A stretch of DNA of 64,000 nucleotides from UBA7330 sp965243485 (GCA_965243485.1 CBDEVP010000001.1:1488001-1552000); one strand, 5' to 3'. Counted from the first letter of the stretch, positions 52,907-61,642 are shown. Made by a program: numbers and translations. The notes: generated by a model from the sequence alone, not told the origin.

Positions 52907-53956
52907 CTACATGACTCCATCAAATGCGATAGCTTCCTTCCTCAGCGGTTTACTGTTTATTATGTTTATTTCCCGCAGGATCTTATGCTTATAGTGTTTG
53001 TAGGACCTGTCTCTTTTTACAGTCATGTTGATACGGTGATTGTATTTTGGATTGATGATTTTTTTGTCTTCAAATTCCTTTTTGACTTGCTCATAGATCG
53101 GTGCCATTTCAAATAATTGAAACTTGGAAAGGCTTATTCTGTCAAAGCAATGTTTATTTCTTTTCAGAAATTCGTAGGTAAGTTTTAGATCTTCAGCATT
53201 TTCATAGGGATAGCCGATAAACATGGTTGCCCTAAGGCTAACCTGTGCTTCAGAGGTATAATTGATAAATTTTTCAACTCTATCAATTCTTGTACCCTTT
53301 TTCATATGATCCAGCAGCCTTTGGGAAGCTGTTTCTAACCCAAAAGAAATCCTTATAAGTCCTGCTTCTTTGGCTTTGCGAATCGATTTTTCATCCAATC
53401 CATTTTCCTTTTTTCCATCTACATGTACAGTTGCAAACCATTTTGGAGAATCCACATACTTAGGAAGTTCATTAATTAGTGCATTCCAGACTTTCAGGTG
53501 TGAGTTTAGCTTCAGGTCAGAAAAATAAAAAATGTTGGAACTGTTTAGCTTGCTCAATTCTCGTAGCTGCTCAAGAACTTTTGTTTCACTCATGCTGCGA
53601 AATGTTCTTCCATTCACATAGGTCACATCGGTACAGAAGTTACATTGGCCCCACTTACAACCACGGCCAGTCATAAATGGAATGATCTTCATCGGGTATT
53701 TTTCCCATGGAAAATCGGAGTAATCAGGGATTGGAAGGTCATTTAGATCCTGATAGATATAGTCATTTTTAGGAGACGGTTGCTCCGCTGTAAAGACACC
53801 AGGGTATTTTGAGATGCTTTCTCCATTAAAATAACTTGTAATTAGATCTGAGAGAAAGCCATCAACCTCAGCCCCAACGATTGCTTTAACAGACTTAAGC
53901 TTTAGCCATTCGGAGGCAATAGATTTGTTGTTGAATCCCGGACCTCCGATAATCAT
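52907..53956 (-). CDS. C-terminal fragment of a B12-type radical SAM protein
   Basis: This 349-residue frame has ATG at 53956, but its coding frame is open further back to about 54085. Seen: RGCKWGQCNFC with C100, C105 and C108 (fragment numbering), which is a CX4CX2C variant of the radical SAM cluster motif, and IRISFGLETASQRLLDHMKKG, typical of this family. The missing start half is the frame at 54073-54357; see the pseudogene entry. The preceding part of this frame reads LSTDLVLVSTYFENYYVCRKL, which fits a B12-binding domain. Confidence 0.7.
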   Translation of the reverse strand: MIIGGPGFNNKSIASEWLKLKSVKAIVGAEVDGFLSDLITSYFNGESISKYPGVFTAEQPSPKNDYIYQDLNDLPIPDYSDFPWEKYPMKIIPFMTGRGCKWGQCNFCTDVTYVNGRTFRSMSETKVLEQLRELSKLNSSNIFYFSDLKLNSHLKVWNALINELPKYVDSPKWFATVHVDGKKENGLDEKSIRKAKEAGLIRISFGLETASQRLLDHMKKGTRIDRVEKFINYTSEAQVSLRATMFIGYPYENAEDLKLTYEFLKRNKHCFDRISLSKFQLFEMAPIYEQVKKEFEDKKIINPKYNHRINMTVKRDRSYKHYKHKILREINIINSKPLRKEAIAFDGVM

Positions 53957-54072
53957 ATCAATATTATGATCTTCAAGTAATCCTGATAACTTTCGGCAGA
54001 CATAGTAATTCTCAAAATAAGTTGAAACCAGTACGAGGTCGGTACTTAGGTCGATCGTTTTAAGAATAGAAT

Positions 54073-54357
54073 CTAGACCTTTTCTTTTTTAAGGTACCTG
54101 TTATAAATGAAGGGAGTCTTTTTGGCCAGGGTCATCAACTTTTTGACAATCTCACGATCAGAATTTAATATCAATGACTTCCAGTAATGAGATATATTTT
54201 CAATCCGCTCTCTTTTTCTAGCTGTAACTCCCTGGTTAAGTGGACTTAACAGTTCAACTTCAAAATCTGCCTTTCTTAAGTATGCGATGAGGTAGCCTAT
54301 AGCCAATGTAGGATAATAGGAGAAGTTGTTCAGGTCTATAACGGTGATTTTTTTCAT
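54073..54357 (-). CDS. N-terminal fragment of the B12-type radical SAM protein
   Basis: A 94-residue frame with the start ATG of the broken gene. It contains the first strand and loop of a B12-binding Rossmann domain (TVIDLNNFSYYPTLAIGYLIAYLRK), a helical linker with ENISHYWKSLILNSD, and ends early at YLKKEKV through the frameshift described for the whole locus. Alone it would lack the iron-sulfur domain and so could not be a radical SAM enzyme. Confidence 0.6.
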   Translation of the reverse strand: MKKITVIDLNNFSYYPTLAIGYLIAYLRKADFEVELLSPLNQGVTARKRERIENISHYWKSLILNSDREIVKKLMTLAKKTPFIYNRYLKKEKV

Positions 54358-54486
54358 GGCAGGTGATCAGTTGCCTCTAATATAATAAATAGTAGTGAAT
54401 AACCTTTTGCGTTGCCTAAGAAGACAAAAGATATTCTCTCATAACATTTTTCTCGTCATAGGTCAAATGATTCACGGGCACCAATA

Positions 54487-54525
54487 AACTCTCCGGCACA
54501 CGATCCATTCACTTGCCAGAGAGAC
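54487..54525. repeat. Stem-loop repeat family B, copy 2
   Basis: CTCTCCGGCA at 54489-54498 pairs with TGCCAGAGAG (one mismatch), with an A/T-richer interior. It lies in the 200-base gap between the radical SAM start and the next plus-strand gene. It is the most divergent of the three copies. Confidence 0.6.
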
Positions 54526-54560
54526 AAATCGATTAGATTTGGATTGAATGGTTAAGTCGT

Positions 54561-55811
54561 ATGAGAGGGAGACTAATTCAACATATCATCATCCTTGTAT
54601 TGATTTTTGGTCTCTCTTTTTTGCTATTGACCTATTCCACCGGACAGATCAACATCACCTATGACTCTCAGGAATACCTGCATGCAGCCAGTACCTTCAA
54701 TAGCTCGGGAAAATTATTGACGAAAGAGGGTGAACCATTTACCAATTGGGCTCCACTGTTTCCTCTGATCCTGTCAGCATTTGGAAGTGATGCGGAGACT
54801 TACAGGTATTTCAATTTCCTGGTATACCTGCTTTTTGGGTTCGCAGCCATTTTGTTGATACAAAACTTCATACAAGACAAAAAACTGCAAATCATTTGCT
54901 CTATCTGGTTGGCTTTCTCCACACCCATACTCATGCAGTTCAACTTTTTGTGGTCGGAATCACTGTTCATTACCATTTTAACTTTTAAGATCCTCTTTTT
55001 GGTGAAATTTCAGGAGACAGCCAACACAGGGTATTATCTTGCCTTGATAGCTCTGGGCGTTTTGCTTTGCCTCCAGAGATATGCCGGTCTCTTCATTGTC
55101 CCTGCCTTTGTAATCATGTTGATTGATTTTAAGCTAAAAGGCAGACAATCTTTTGCGAGGGGACTTATTTATGGAATTGTGGCAGCTGGTCCGATACTTA
55201 TTTGGATGGGTATAAATTATGAGCAAAAGGGCATTGGATTCAGCGCCTTTGCTTCTAATCTTCTGGTAAACTTTTTCCCAAATCTAATTCGCAGTTATTA
55301 CCAGGATATCTTTTTTTCCTGGTTCCTTCCAAATAGGTTAGTCTTTGGATTAGGTCATTATTATGCTTTTGTATTAATTATTGTCATTATCGTAGCCCGG
55401 ATAAAAACAACATTCAGATTCACCAGACAACAAATGATCTTGGTTACAATCTCAATAACCTATTTCTTATTCCTCCTGATCATCGATTATTCTGCCCTTA
55501 ATGATACGGTCAATGATTTCAGCTATTTATCTGACATGGAGCGCTATTTAGCTGTTTTGCATGTGCCTGTGGTATTACTGATATTTAGCCTGTTGGATCA
55601 AAAGGTAAGGATCAATCAAAGGACTGTTTTGATCATTTTGATCATCTGGTCCTTATATCCAACAGGCAGAGCAATTAAGAACACCATGGAGTGGAAAAAT
55701 TACTCCGGCGTACCAGAGTCCCTGAACATTTCGACTGAAATGATTTCCCCACTCAGGCACGCAAGGCATCCCAAACAGACTAAATTGCTTGTTTCAAACA
55801 CGATGAATTGA
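54561..55811 (+). CDS. Membrane glycosyltransferase-like protein (ArnT/PMT fold)
   Basis: A 416-residue polytopic membrane protein with about eleven helices. Seen: an N-terminal helix, then a periplasmic loop with ITYDSQEYLHAA that carries the acidic residue used by the GT39/GT83-type enzymes, and NWAPLFPLILSAFGS. The remaining helices alternate with short loops. Such proteins move sugars from polyprenyl phosphate to lipids or proteins at the outer face of the inner membrane. The donor and acceptor are unknown. It ends with a TGA that overlaps the TTG start of the DUF2461 gene. Confidence 0.7.
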   Translation: MRGRLIQHIIILVLIFGLSFLLLTYSTGQINITYDSQEYLHAASTFNSSGKLLTKEGEPFTNWAPLFPLILSAFGSDAETYRYFNFLVYLLFGFAAILLIQNFIQDKKLQIICSIWLAFSTPILMQFNFLWSESLFITILTFKILFLVKFQETANTGYYLALIALGVLLCLQRYAGLFIVPAFVIMLIDFKLKGRQSFARGLIYGIVAAGPILIWMGINYEQKGIGFSAFASNLLVNFFPNLIRSYYQDIFFSWFLPNRLVFGLGHYYAFVLIIVIIVARIKTTFRFTRQQMILVTISITYFLFLLIIDYSALNDTVNDFSYLSDMERYLAVLHVPVVLLIFSLLDQKVRINQRTVLIILIIWSLYPTGRAIKNTMEWKNYSGVPESLNISTEMISPLRHARHPKQTKLLVSNTMN

Positions 55812-56482
55812 ATCTAACTGCTGAAAATATTAAATTTCTTAAAGCCCTCTCCAAAAACAATAACAGGGCATGGTTTAATACTAACAAGTCACTGTTCCGA
55901 CAATATCAGAAGGAGTTCAAAATCTTTCATGACCACCTGAAATTGCTTATGGAGACTCATGATCAGATTGGAAAAAGCAAGGTTTACAGGATCTATCGGG
56001 ACGTAAGATTTTCCAAAGACAAGCAACCTTACAAAGATCATTGGTCGGGTGGTTTTAGCAGGGCTACCCTGCAACTTAGGGGAGGGTACTATTATCAGAT
56101 CGCTCCGGGTAAAAGCTTTGCTGCCGGAGGATTTTTCGGTCCGAACAGTCAGGACCTATTGCATATCAGAAAGCAAATTCAGCAAAATGCGGATGAATTT
56201 AATGACCTCGTAAACAGTACGCATTTTAAATCCTGGTTTGGAGAGTTGGAAGGCGAAAAGGTAAAGACATCACCTAAAGGATTTTCAAAGGAGGATCCGG
56301 CCATTGACCTGATCAGGTATAAACAGTTTTTGGTGTACCATCACTTTACCGATCAGGAAGTAATAGATAGTGGATTTGCAGGAAAGCTGGGTCAGACCTT
56401 TCAGGCGATGAGACCATTTTTCGACCTCATGAGTGAGTTTCTGACCACAGATCTTAATGGGGTTAGCCTGATTCGAGACTAG
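55808..56482 (+). CDS. DUF2461 family protein (TIGR02453)
   Basis: A 224-residue soluble protein of unknown function. Seen: the signature KALSKNNNRAWFNTNKSLF near the start, KVYRIYRDVRFSKDKQPYKDHWSGGFSR, and the GGYYYQIAPGKSFAAGGFFGPNSQDL segment that defines the family. The start is a TTG at 55808 that overlaps the preceding stop by four bases; no closer in-frame ATG precedes the signature. It is probably co-transcribed with the membrane gene. The family is widespread in Bacteroidota and Actinobacteria. Confidence 0.88.
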   Translation: MNLTAENIKFLKALSKNNNRAWFNTNKSLFRQYQKEFKIFHDHLKLLMETHDQIGKSKVYRIYRDVRFSKDKQPYKDHWSGGFSRATLQLRGGYYYQIAPGKSFAAGGFFGPNSQDLLHIRKQIQQNADEFNDLVNSTHFKSWFGELEGEKVKTSPKGFSKEDPAIDLIRYKQFLVYHHFTDQEVIDSGFAGKLGQTFQAMRPFFDLMSEFLTTDLNGVSLIRD

Positions 56483-56518
56483 CAATTGTGATCTCACAGG
56501 TGTGTTTATGGCACTTTT

Positions 56519-56560
56519 AGCCTCTCTGTCACGCGATGCAATGCAATCGCGCGCCAGAGA
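56519..56560. repeat. Stem-loop repeat family B, copy 3
   Basis: CTCTCTGTC...GCGCGCCAGAGAG, with an inner dyad CGCGATGC / GCAATCGCG. It has the longest palindrome of the three copies and lies 36 bases after the DUF2461 stop, before the convergent symporter gene. Confidence 0.65.
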
Positions 56561-56601
56561 GTTAGAGATGAGGAAACAGAGGCATAATTGGATTGCTTCT
56601 C

Positions 56602-58008
56602 TCATTCATCCTCCTTCAACTCCCCTTCCGAAGAAGCAATGAGTGAAGCTACAGTAGCATCACCGGTCACATTCACTACCGTCCTACACATGTCCAGTAT
56701 CCGGTCCACTGGAAAGATGATGGCAATCCATGCAGGATTCAATCCAACCGATTGTAGCACAATGATCAGCATCACAAGGCCGGCGCTGGGCACAGCCGCT
56801 GTACCAATGGAAGCAAGTGTGGCAGTCAGCACAATGGTAAGTTGTTGACCAAGCGTCAGATCCACCAGGTGCATCTGAGCAAGGAAGACCACAGCTACTG
56901 CCTGATAAAGCGATGTCCCATCCATGTTGATGGTAGCACCAATGGGCAGCACAAAACTGGCCACATTATTAGGGACCCCCATTTCTTCCACACATTCCAT
57001 CGTCACGGGCAAGGTGGCTGCACTGGAGCTGGTAGAAAACGCCAGGAACTGCGCCGGGCTCACATGCCTGAAAAAACGCTTGTAGTGGATCTTTTTAATA
57101 AAGATGGTCGCAATGACCGGGTAAAAGAGGAAGATCATGATCGCAAGTCCGATGAATACAACAAGTGAGTAGGATCCCAGTCCTTTAAAAATTTCGAATA
57201 CTTCTGCCGGTGTATCTGCCATTTTTGCTATCACCCCAGCCAGCAAGGCAAAAACAAAGAAAGGGGCAACAGCCATCACATACTCAACCATCTTAAGGAA
57301 GACAGCATTGATGCCGTTGACAAGATCAACGACAGGTCCCACGGTTTTCCGGGGGAGAATGGCGAGCATGATGCCAAAAAAGATGGCAAAGAAGATCACC
57401 TGCAGCATATCCGTATTGGTGGAAAGCGCCCCGAAAATATTTTCCGGAACCATATCCACCAGGGGCTGCAAAGGACTGGACTCCTCCGTTTGTTTGGCCG
57501 ACTGCATAGTACTCTCTACTTTACTGTCCGTTTGTCCTCTTGACGGATCGTTGGAGATCTCCGCTACCAGGTCAGCATATTGCGGATCATTTAAGAAGTC
57601 TTTGTTGTCTTTGGGTTTTACGCCGGTTGTTTCTTCCACCCATAACTCATAGGAGATCCTGTTTTTAATCCTCTGCTGATCATCAATCGTGGCCCCGGGC
57701 TTGATCAGGTTTACCAGCCCAAGTCCGACGGTCACAGCAAACACTGTGGTCAGGATATAAATAGAGATAGTCTTGAATCCCATCCTGCCCAGTTTGCTGA
57801 CATCGGAAAGACCTGAAATGCCGCTGATGATCGAGAATAATACCAGTGGCACAGCAATGAATTTCAGCAACCGGATGAAAATGGTGCCAAAAGGATCGAT
57901 CCAGTTGATGGTAAAGCTGTTCCATCCAAGTGCACTGGAAAGAAACGCCCAGCAAATCCCCAGGATCAGACCTATGATGATCTTTATATGCAGAGGAAGT
58001 TTTTTCAC
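56602..58008 (-). CDS. Dicarboxylate/amino acid:cation symporter (DAACS)
   Basis: A 468-residue inner-membrane transporter of the GltP/DctA family that imports glutamate, aspartate or C4-dicarboxylates with sodium or protons. Seen: the first helices LPLHIKIIIGLILGICWAFLSS, the Ser-rich motif STSSSAATLPVTMECVEEMG, and the substrate-site NMDGTSLYQAVAVVFLAQ with the conserved Asn and Asp. A hydrophilic insertion of about 70 residues (near residues 125-195, from RISYELWVEETTGVKPK) lies in an outer loop. It overlaps aroC by four bases. Confidence 0.92.
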   Translation of the reverse strand: MKKLPLHIKIIIGLILGICWAFLSSALGWNSFTINWIDPFGTIFIRLLKFIAVPLVLFSIISGISGLSDVSKLGRMGFKTISIYILTTVFAVTVGLGLVNLIKPGATIDDQQRIKNRISYELWVEETTGVKPKDNKDFLNDPQYADLVAEISNDPSRGQTDSKVESTMQSAKQTEESSPLQPLVDMVPENIFGALSTNTDMLQVIFFAIFFGIMLAILPRKTVGPVVDLVNGINAVFLKMVEYVMAVAPFFVFALLAGVIAKMADTPAEVFEIFKGLGSYSLVVFIGLAIMIFLFYPVIATIFIKKIHYKRFFRHVSPAQFLAFSTSSSAATLPVTMECVEEMGVPNNVASFVLPIGATINMDGTSLYQAVAVVFLAQMHLVDLTLGQQLTIVLTATLASIGTAAVPSAGLVMLIIVLQSVGLNPAWIAIIFPVDRILDMCRTVVNVTGDATVASLIASSEGELKEDE

Positions 58009-59090
58009 AGGGGCGCTAATTTATTCGTTCTCGCCAATAAATAGAAATCAGCGATCACTAACGCCGCCATGGCTTCCACAATGGGTACGGCCCTTGGCAC
58101 TACGCATGGGTCATGTCTTCCCTTACCGGATACTTTTACAGCCTTACCTTCTTTGTCTACGCTGTCCTGATCCTGCATGATAGTGGCAACCGGTTTAAAG
58201 GCCACATTAAAATAAATATCTTCTCCATTGGAAATTCCGCCCTGGACTCCTCCGCTGTGATTGGATCTGGTCCTGATCCGGTTTCCTTCCTTATAAAATT
58301 CATCATTGTGCTCAGAACCTTTCATCCTGATCCCTTCAAAGCCGCTTCCGTATTCGAAGCCCTTCACGGCATTGATCCCAAGCATCGCATGCCCCAGTGC
58401 GGCATGGAGTTTGTCAAAAACAGGTTCCCCCAGTCCAACAGGTACCCCTTTGATCACGCCTGTCACCACTCCGCCAACTGTATCCTGTTTTTTCCTTATC
58501 TCATCGATGTAGTCGTACATCTTTTTGGCCATGATCTCATCCGGGCATCTCACCTCATTGCTTTCTGTCCTGGAAAGATCCAGCTCAGTATAAGGTTTTT
58601 CCAGTTTAAGTTCTCCTACCTGCGAAACATAAGCATGAAAGGAGATTCCCGCTTCTTTAAGCATCAGCCTGGCGATGGCTCCGGCCGCCACGCGCACGGC
58701 CGTTTCCCTCGCTGAGCTTCGGCCACCCCCCCGATAGTCTCGGTTGCCGTACTTGGCTTCGTAGGTATAATCAGCATGTGAAGGACGGAACTTATCTGCG
58801 ATATGGCTGTAATCCTTGCTCTTCTGGTCTTTGTTGCGGATCAGCAAACCAATGGAGGTGCCGGTACTTTTTCCTTCAAAGACTCCTGACAGGATCTCTA
58901 CTTCATCTTCTTCCTTTCGCTGGGTGGTGATCCTGGACTGGCCTGGCTTCCTGCGCTGCAGCTCAGACCTGATGTAGGACTCATCGATGGGAACGCCTGC
59001 AGGACACCCATCAAGCACCGCGCCAATAGCTGGACCATGGGATTCTCCGAAGGTAGTGATACTAAATAATTTACCAAATGTGTTACTCAT
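58005..59090 (-). CDS. aroC: Chorismate synthase
   Basis: Makes chorismate from 5-enolpyruvylshikimate 3-phosphate, the last common step of aromatic synthesis, with reduced FMN in the cytoplasm. Seen in 361 residues: GKLFSITTFGESHGPAIGAVLDGCPAG, the FMN loop KYGNRDYRGGGRSSARET, and RSNHSGGVQGGISNGEDI. Length and motifs fit the family. It is seven bases downstream of batD in the same direction. Confidence 0.97.
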   Translation of the reverse strand: MSNTFGKLFSITTFGESHGPAIGAVLDGCPAGVPIDESYIRSELQRRKPGQSRITTQRKEEDEVEILSGVFEGKSTGTSIGLLIRNKDQKSKDYSHIADKFRPSHADYTYEAKYGNRDYRGGGRSSARETAVRVAAGAIARLMLKEAGISFHAYVSQVGELKLEKPYTELDLSRTESNEVRCPDEIMAKKMYDYIDEIRKKQDTVGGVVTGVIKGVPVGLGEPVFDKLHAALGHAMLGINAVKGFEYGSGFEGIRMKGSEHNDEFYKEGNRIRTRSNHSGGVQGGISNGEDIYFNVAFKPVATIMQDQDSVDKEGKAVKVSGKGRHDPCVVPRAVPIVEAMAALVIADFYLLARTNKLAPL

Positions 59091-59096
59091 GAATTG

Positions 59097-60539
59097 TTAC
59101 TTGCGGAACATGATAATACCGGTTAAAACTAGTATAACCAGTGCAAAGATGTTCGCAAATATCTGAAGGAATGACCCTTTTTCAAGTGAATCAAGTTGAT
59201 TATCCTGAAATTCTATGGCATTATAAAAAGCACCAAGATCCGTGGACTGGATGTATTCGTTTTTTCTGCTTTCCCCAGTCACCGTCAGCTGCTGCCTGGA
59301 CTTCAGTGTATCGTAGGATTCCTTTTCGGGATTAAAGAAGATCCATTGAAAATAATCGCCCAGCTCGAACGTGCCAGGCTCGTTGGGTATACCATAGTAG
59401 CTAAAGGACTTGGTTCCCTTTACCCTGCCGGCGGACCTCGTGATATTTTGTTGGGTATTGGGATCATAAAAGTCAAAATCGCTGGTGTTTGGCAGGATTG
59501 GCTTTTCGATGGCGCTGATATTCCCTTCCCCAATGATGTTGAATGAATAGTTGAAGCTTTCACCGGTTTTCAGATCCCTGGAGCTGATCTTCTCGGCCAG
59601 CTGATAATTCCCGATGGCCACCTGTGCTTTCAATGGATGGGGTGGCAGATCTTTTACCCTGATCACTTTCGGCCTGGAATAAAAAGTTTCAAAATCTTCC
59701 TGTCTGTTCCTGCCGAAGAACGAAGGGTTTTTGGCCACGCGGTATTTGATCAGCTTCAGGCCAATGGAAGGGAAACTGATGTCTTCCTTGTTGAGCGGGT
59801 AGTAGGCGGCCTGATAGATCTTGTACTGTGTGTAATCTTTATTGTTGATGGTGATGGGCTCTCCGCTGATGTTGTCAATATTAAAATTCTCTTCCCAGCA
59901 TGTACCCGGCTTGATCTCTTTCACGATGTCGGTGATCTGTTTTCCCAGGTCATAGAACCTGAGTTCCGCCCGGTTTTCTTCCGATACATAAAACGCCAGC
60001 GTCGTGGTAAATCCTTCTCCCACATATACTTCCGTCTTGTCGGTGCTAAGTGCCAGAAAAGCATTGGCTTCAATGTCTACAAATTCTGAAGGCTGCCTGC
60101 GTCTTCCAAAAAAGTCATCGAAAGGGTCGTAGGCGTTGTTATTACCCCGTTGTTGTTGATTTGGCGGTGCCACCTTAATGGTTTTGCCCTGTGACTGAAT
60201 GGTTTTTCCATTGACCACCATTTCGAATGGCGGGATCACAATGGTACCTTCCCGGGTCGCCTGATAGTTTTGGATGATCGATTGCTTGGAGGTCATCTGA
60301 CCATTGATGAAGCTGGTGGAGGTAGAGGAGGATGTCCCTCTTTTTACCAGCCCCTCAATTTCCGGGAACGGGCTGTAATTTTGCAATCTTTCATTTTCTA
60401 CCGTAAGTGTGATCGTAAATAGCTGATTAATAGCAATTTCGTCAGTATCATATTCGATCTGAATGTTTTGCGCAATTGAAATATTGGCAAAAATCAAGAA
60501 AACCAGACAACCTAATATTTTCGACTTCGTAAAAATCAT
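59097..60539 (-). CDS. batD: BatD family protein (aerotolerance-type)
   Basis: A 480-residue membrane-anchored protein. Seen: a signal peptide of about 23 residues, a long beta-rich periplasmic region with repeated EYDTDEIAINQLFTITLTVEN and GESFNYSFNIIGEGNISAI segments (BatD Ig-like domains), a GNNNAYDPFDDFFGRRRQPSEF loop, and a C-terminal transmembrane helix (about residues 459-476). BatD usually belongs to a batABCD cluster with MoxR; the other genes are not in the window. A -7 element TACCTTTG (60585-60592, minus strand) lies before it. Confidence 0.88.
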   Translation of the reverse strand: MIFTKSKILGCLVFLIFANISIAQNIQIEYDTDEIAINQLFTITLTVENERLQNYSPFPEIEGLVKRGTSSSTSTSFINGQMTSKQSIIQNYQATREGTIVIPPFEMVVNGKTIQSQGKTIKVAPPNQQQRGNNNAYDPFDDFFGRRRQPSEFVDIEANAFLALSTDKTEVYVGEGFTTTLAFYVSEENRAELRFYDLGKQITDIVKEIKPGTCWEENFNIDNISGEPITINNKDYTQYKIYQAAYYPLNKEDISFPSIGLKLIKYRVAKNPSFFGRNRQEDFETFYSRPKVIRVKDLPPHPLKAQVAIGNYQLAEKISSRDLKTGESFNYSFNIIGEGNISAIEKPILPNTSDFDFYDPNTQQNITRSAGRVKGTKSFSYYGIPNEPGTFELGDYFQWIFFNPEKESYDTLKSRQQLTVTGESRKNEYIQSTDLGAFYNAIEFQDNQLDSLEKGSFLQIFANIFALVILVLTGIIMFRK

Positions 60540-60584
60540 GGTATGTTCTTACAAGGGTTGTAAATGTGAAAAATTACCTTGATG

Positions 60585-60592
60585 CAAAGGTA
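60585..60592 (-). promoter_or_regulatory. Promoter -7 element of the batD gene
   Basis: TACCTTTG on the minus strand matches TAnnTTTG fully; transcription would start near 60582, about 43 bases before the ATG. The -33 region reads CTTAA and is a weak match only. Confidence 0.45.
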
Positions 60593-60682
60593 AAAATTGT
60601 TTAACTTAGGATTAAGCAGTTTCTCACAGGAGAACGTCAAATTTGCTTCATGAAGAGAATTCTTTAACAAAATTTTAGATTT

Positions 60683-60874
60683 ATGTTAGAGTATTTTAAA
60701 ACCATCTTGGCTAAAGTAAGTTTTGATCGGTGGTTATTTGAAAAGGAACTCCTTAAAGCGATCCGGTCGCTTGTCCCTCCGGAGCTAGCCAAGCTAAAAG
60801 AGTGGTGTCTTGAACAGTACGGGCACATGTATGGGGCCATCATCAGCAGATGCTTCGCTACCAGGGTAATCTAG
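60683..60874 (+). CDS. Conserved small protein, 63 residues
   Basis: A short soluble protein I do not recognise. It reads MLEYFKTILAKVSFDRWLFEKELLKAIRSLVPPELAKLKEWCLEQYG, an amphipathic helix region, with a single Cys pair (Cys43, Cys58). It is flanked by a divergent batD gene and by the MOSC gene. Its charged helices suggest a small partner protein or regulator. Confidence 0.55.
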   Translation: MLEYFKTILAKVSFDRWLFEKELLKAIRSLVPPELAKLKEWCLEQYGHMYGAIISRCFATRVI

Positions 60875-60915
60875 CGTTGATCTTTTGTTGTGTGATTTTT
60901 CCCTCTACCTGAGAA

Positions 60916-61455
60916 TCAGTACAGAAGTGAGAAAACTTCATGTATGCTTCTTTCGTTGCTTTCCTCAACGAGCTCAAAGAAATCTCCTTTATTTACTTTT
61001 CCCTGCTTAATGATCCGAACATAGGTGCCGGGATGCCCGAATGCGATAAACTCCTTAAGTATCTTCTGATTTCCAAACTTAACACCCAGCTTGTAGCACG
61101 GCTGGCGGGGTTGCGAGATTTGTACCAAGGCCTCTCCAAGCATATACTTGCTGCCTACATTCAGCCTGGACTCATCTAAACCGGAAACGGTTACATTCTC
61201 TCCAAACATTCCATATTCCCAATTCAGCTGAGGATATAAATCCTTCCAGTAATCGTAATAATCCAGGGAATAAAGGTAGCATGCTTTGTCAGGACCACCA
61301 TGATATCTCCTGTCTGCCACGGTGTCGTCTTTTACAGTTTCAGGATCCAGCCAGATGGGATGATCCACCGGCTTTTTATAAATGCCGGTCGTTACCGCTC
61401 TACCGTTCCATTGGATAGTAACGGGTTTGCTTATATTGACTGATATGACTTTCAT
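60916..61455 (-). CDS. MOSC domain-containing protein
   Basis: A 179-residue protein of the YiiM/MOSC family, which is thought to bind molybdopterin-type cofactors or move sulfur. Seen: KPVTIQWNGRAVTTGIYKKP, GPDKACYLYSLDYY, MFGENVTVSGLDESRLNVGSKY with the MOSC strand, and PRQPCYKLGVKFG with the conserved Cys. All family residues are present. It is not near the molybdenum cofactor operon at 23-29 kb. Function unknown. Confidence 0.85.
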   Translation of the reverse strand: MKVISVNISKPVTIQWNGRAVTTGIYKKPVDHPIWLDPETVKDDTVADRRYHGGPDKACYLYSLDYYDYWKDLYPQLNWEYGMFGENVTVSGLDESRLNVGSKYMLGEALVQISQPRQPCYKLGVKFGNQKILKEFIAFGHPGTYVRIIKQGKVNKGDFFELVEESNERSIHEVFSLLY

Positions 61456-61642
61456 TTTTTTCTTTAATTTAATGGTCAGACTGCCTGCTTGTCCGGCTCC
61501 TCATGTTATTCATCAGTCCGTTAGGTGAATATATCTGGTTTTCCTTACAGTTTATAGAAAATACGTGACAGACCGAAGATCAATACCTTATAAAAGACTA
61601 ACTTTATCCTACGATTAAGCGAATGAGCGATATTAAGAACCA

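Larger units (their letters stand above)
52907..54357 (-). pseudogene. Frameshifted B12-type radical SAM gene
   Basis: Two frames join to one protein of about 480 residues. The start half (54357 to 54073) reads MKKITVIDLNNFSYYPTLAIG, a typical B12-binding N-terminus. It runs to a stop just after YLKKEKV. The other half continues in the next frame, with open sequence from about 54085 and B12-binding residues before its own ATG at 53956. The switch lies in the minus-strand run AAAAAAGAAAAGG (54080-54090); one missing A would restore the frame. A real disabling indel, a sequencing error in a homopolymer, or slippage can all explain this. Family members modify RiPPs or small molecules, but no precursor gene is seen. 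Confidence 0.8.

Noticed and set aside
54080..54090. Programmed -1 frameshift in the radical SAM gene
   Set aside because: The run AAAAAAGAAAAGG is slip-prone, but in the zero frame it does not form a standard X XXY YYZ heptamer, and no stimulating stem-loop is obvious just after it. An indel or sequencing error is simpler.
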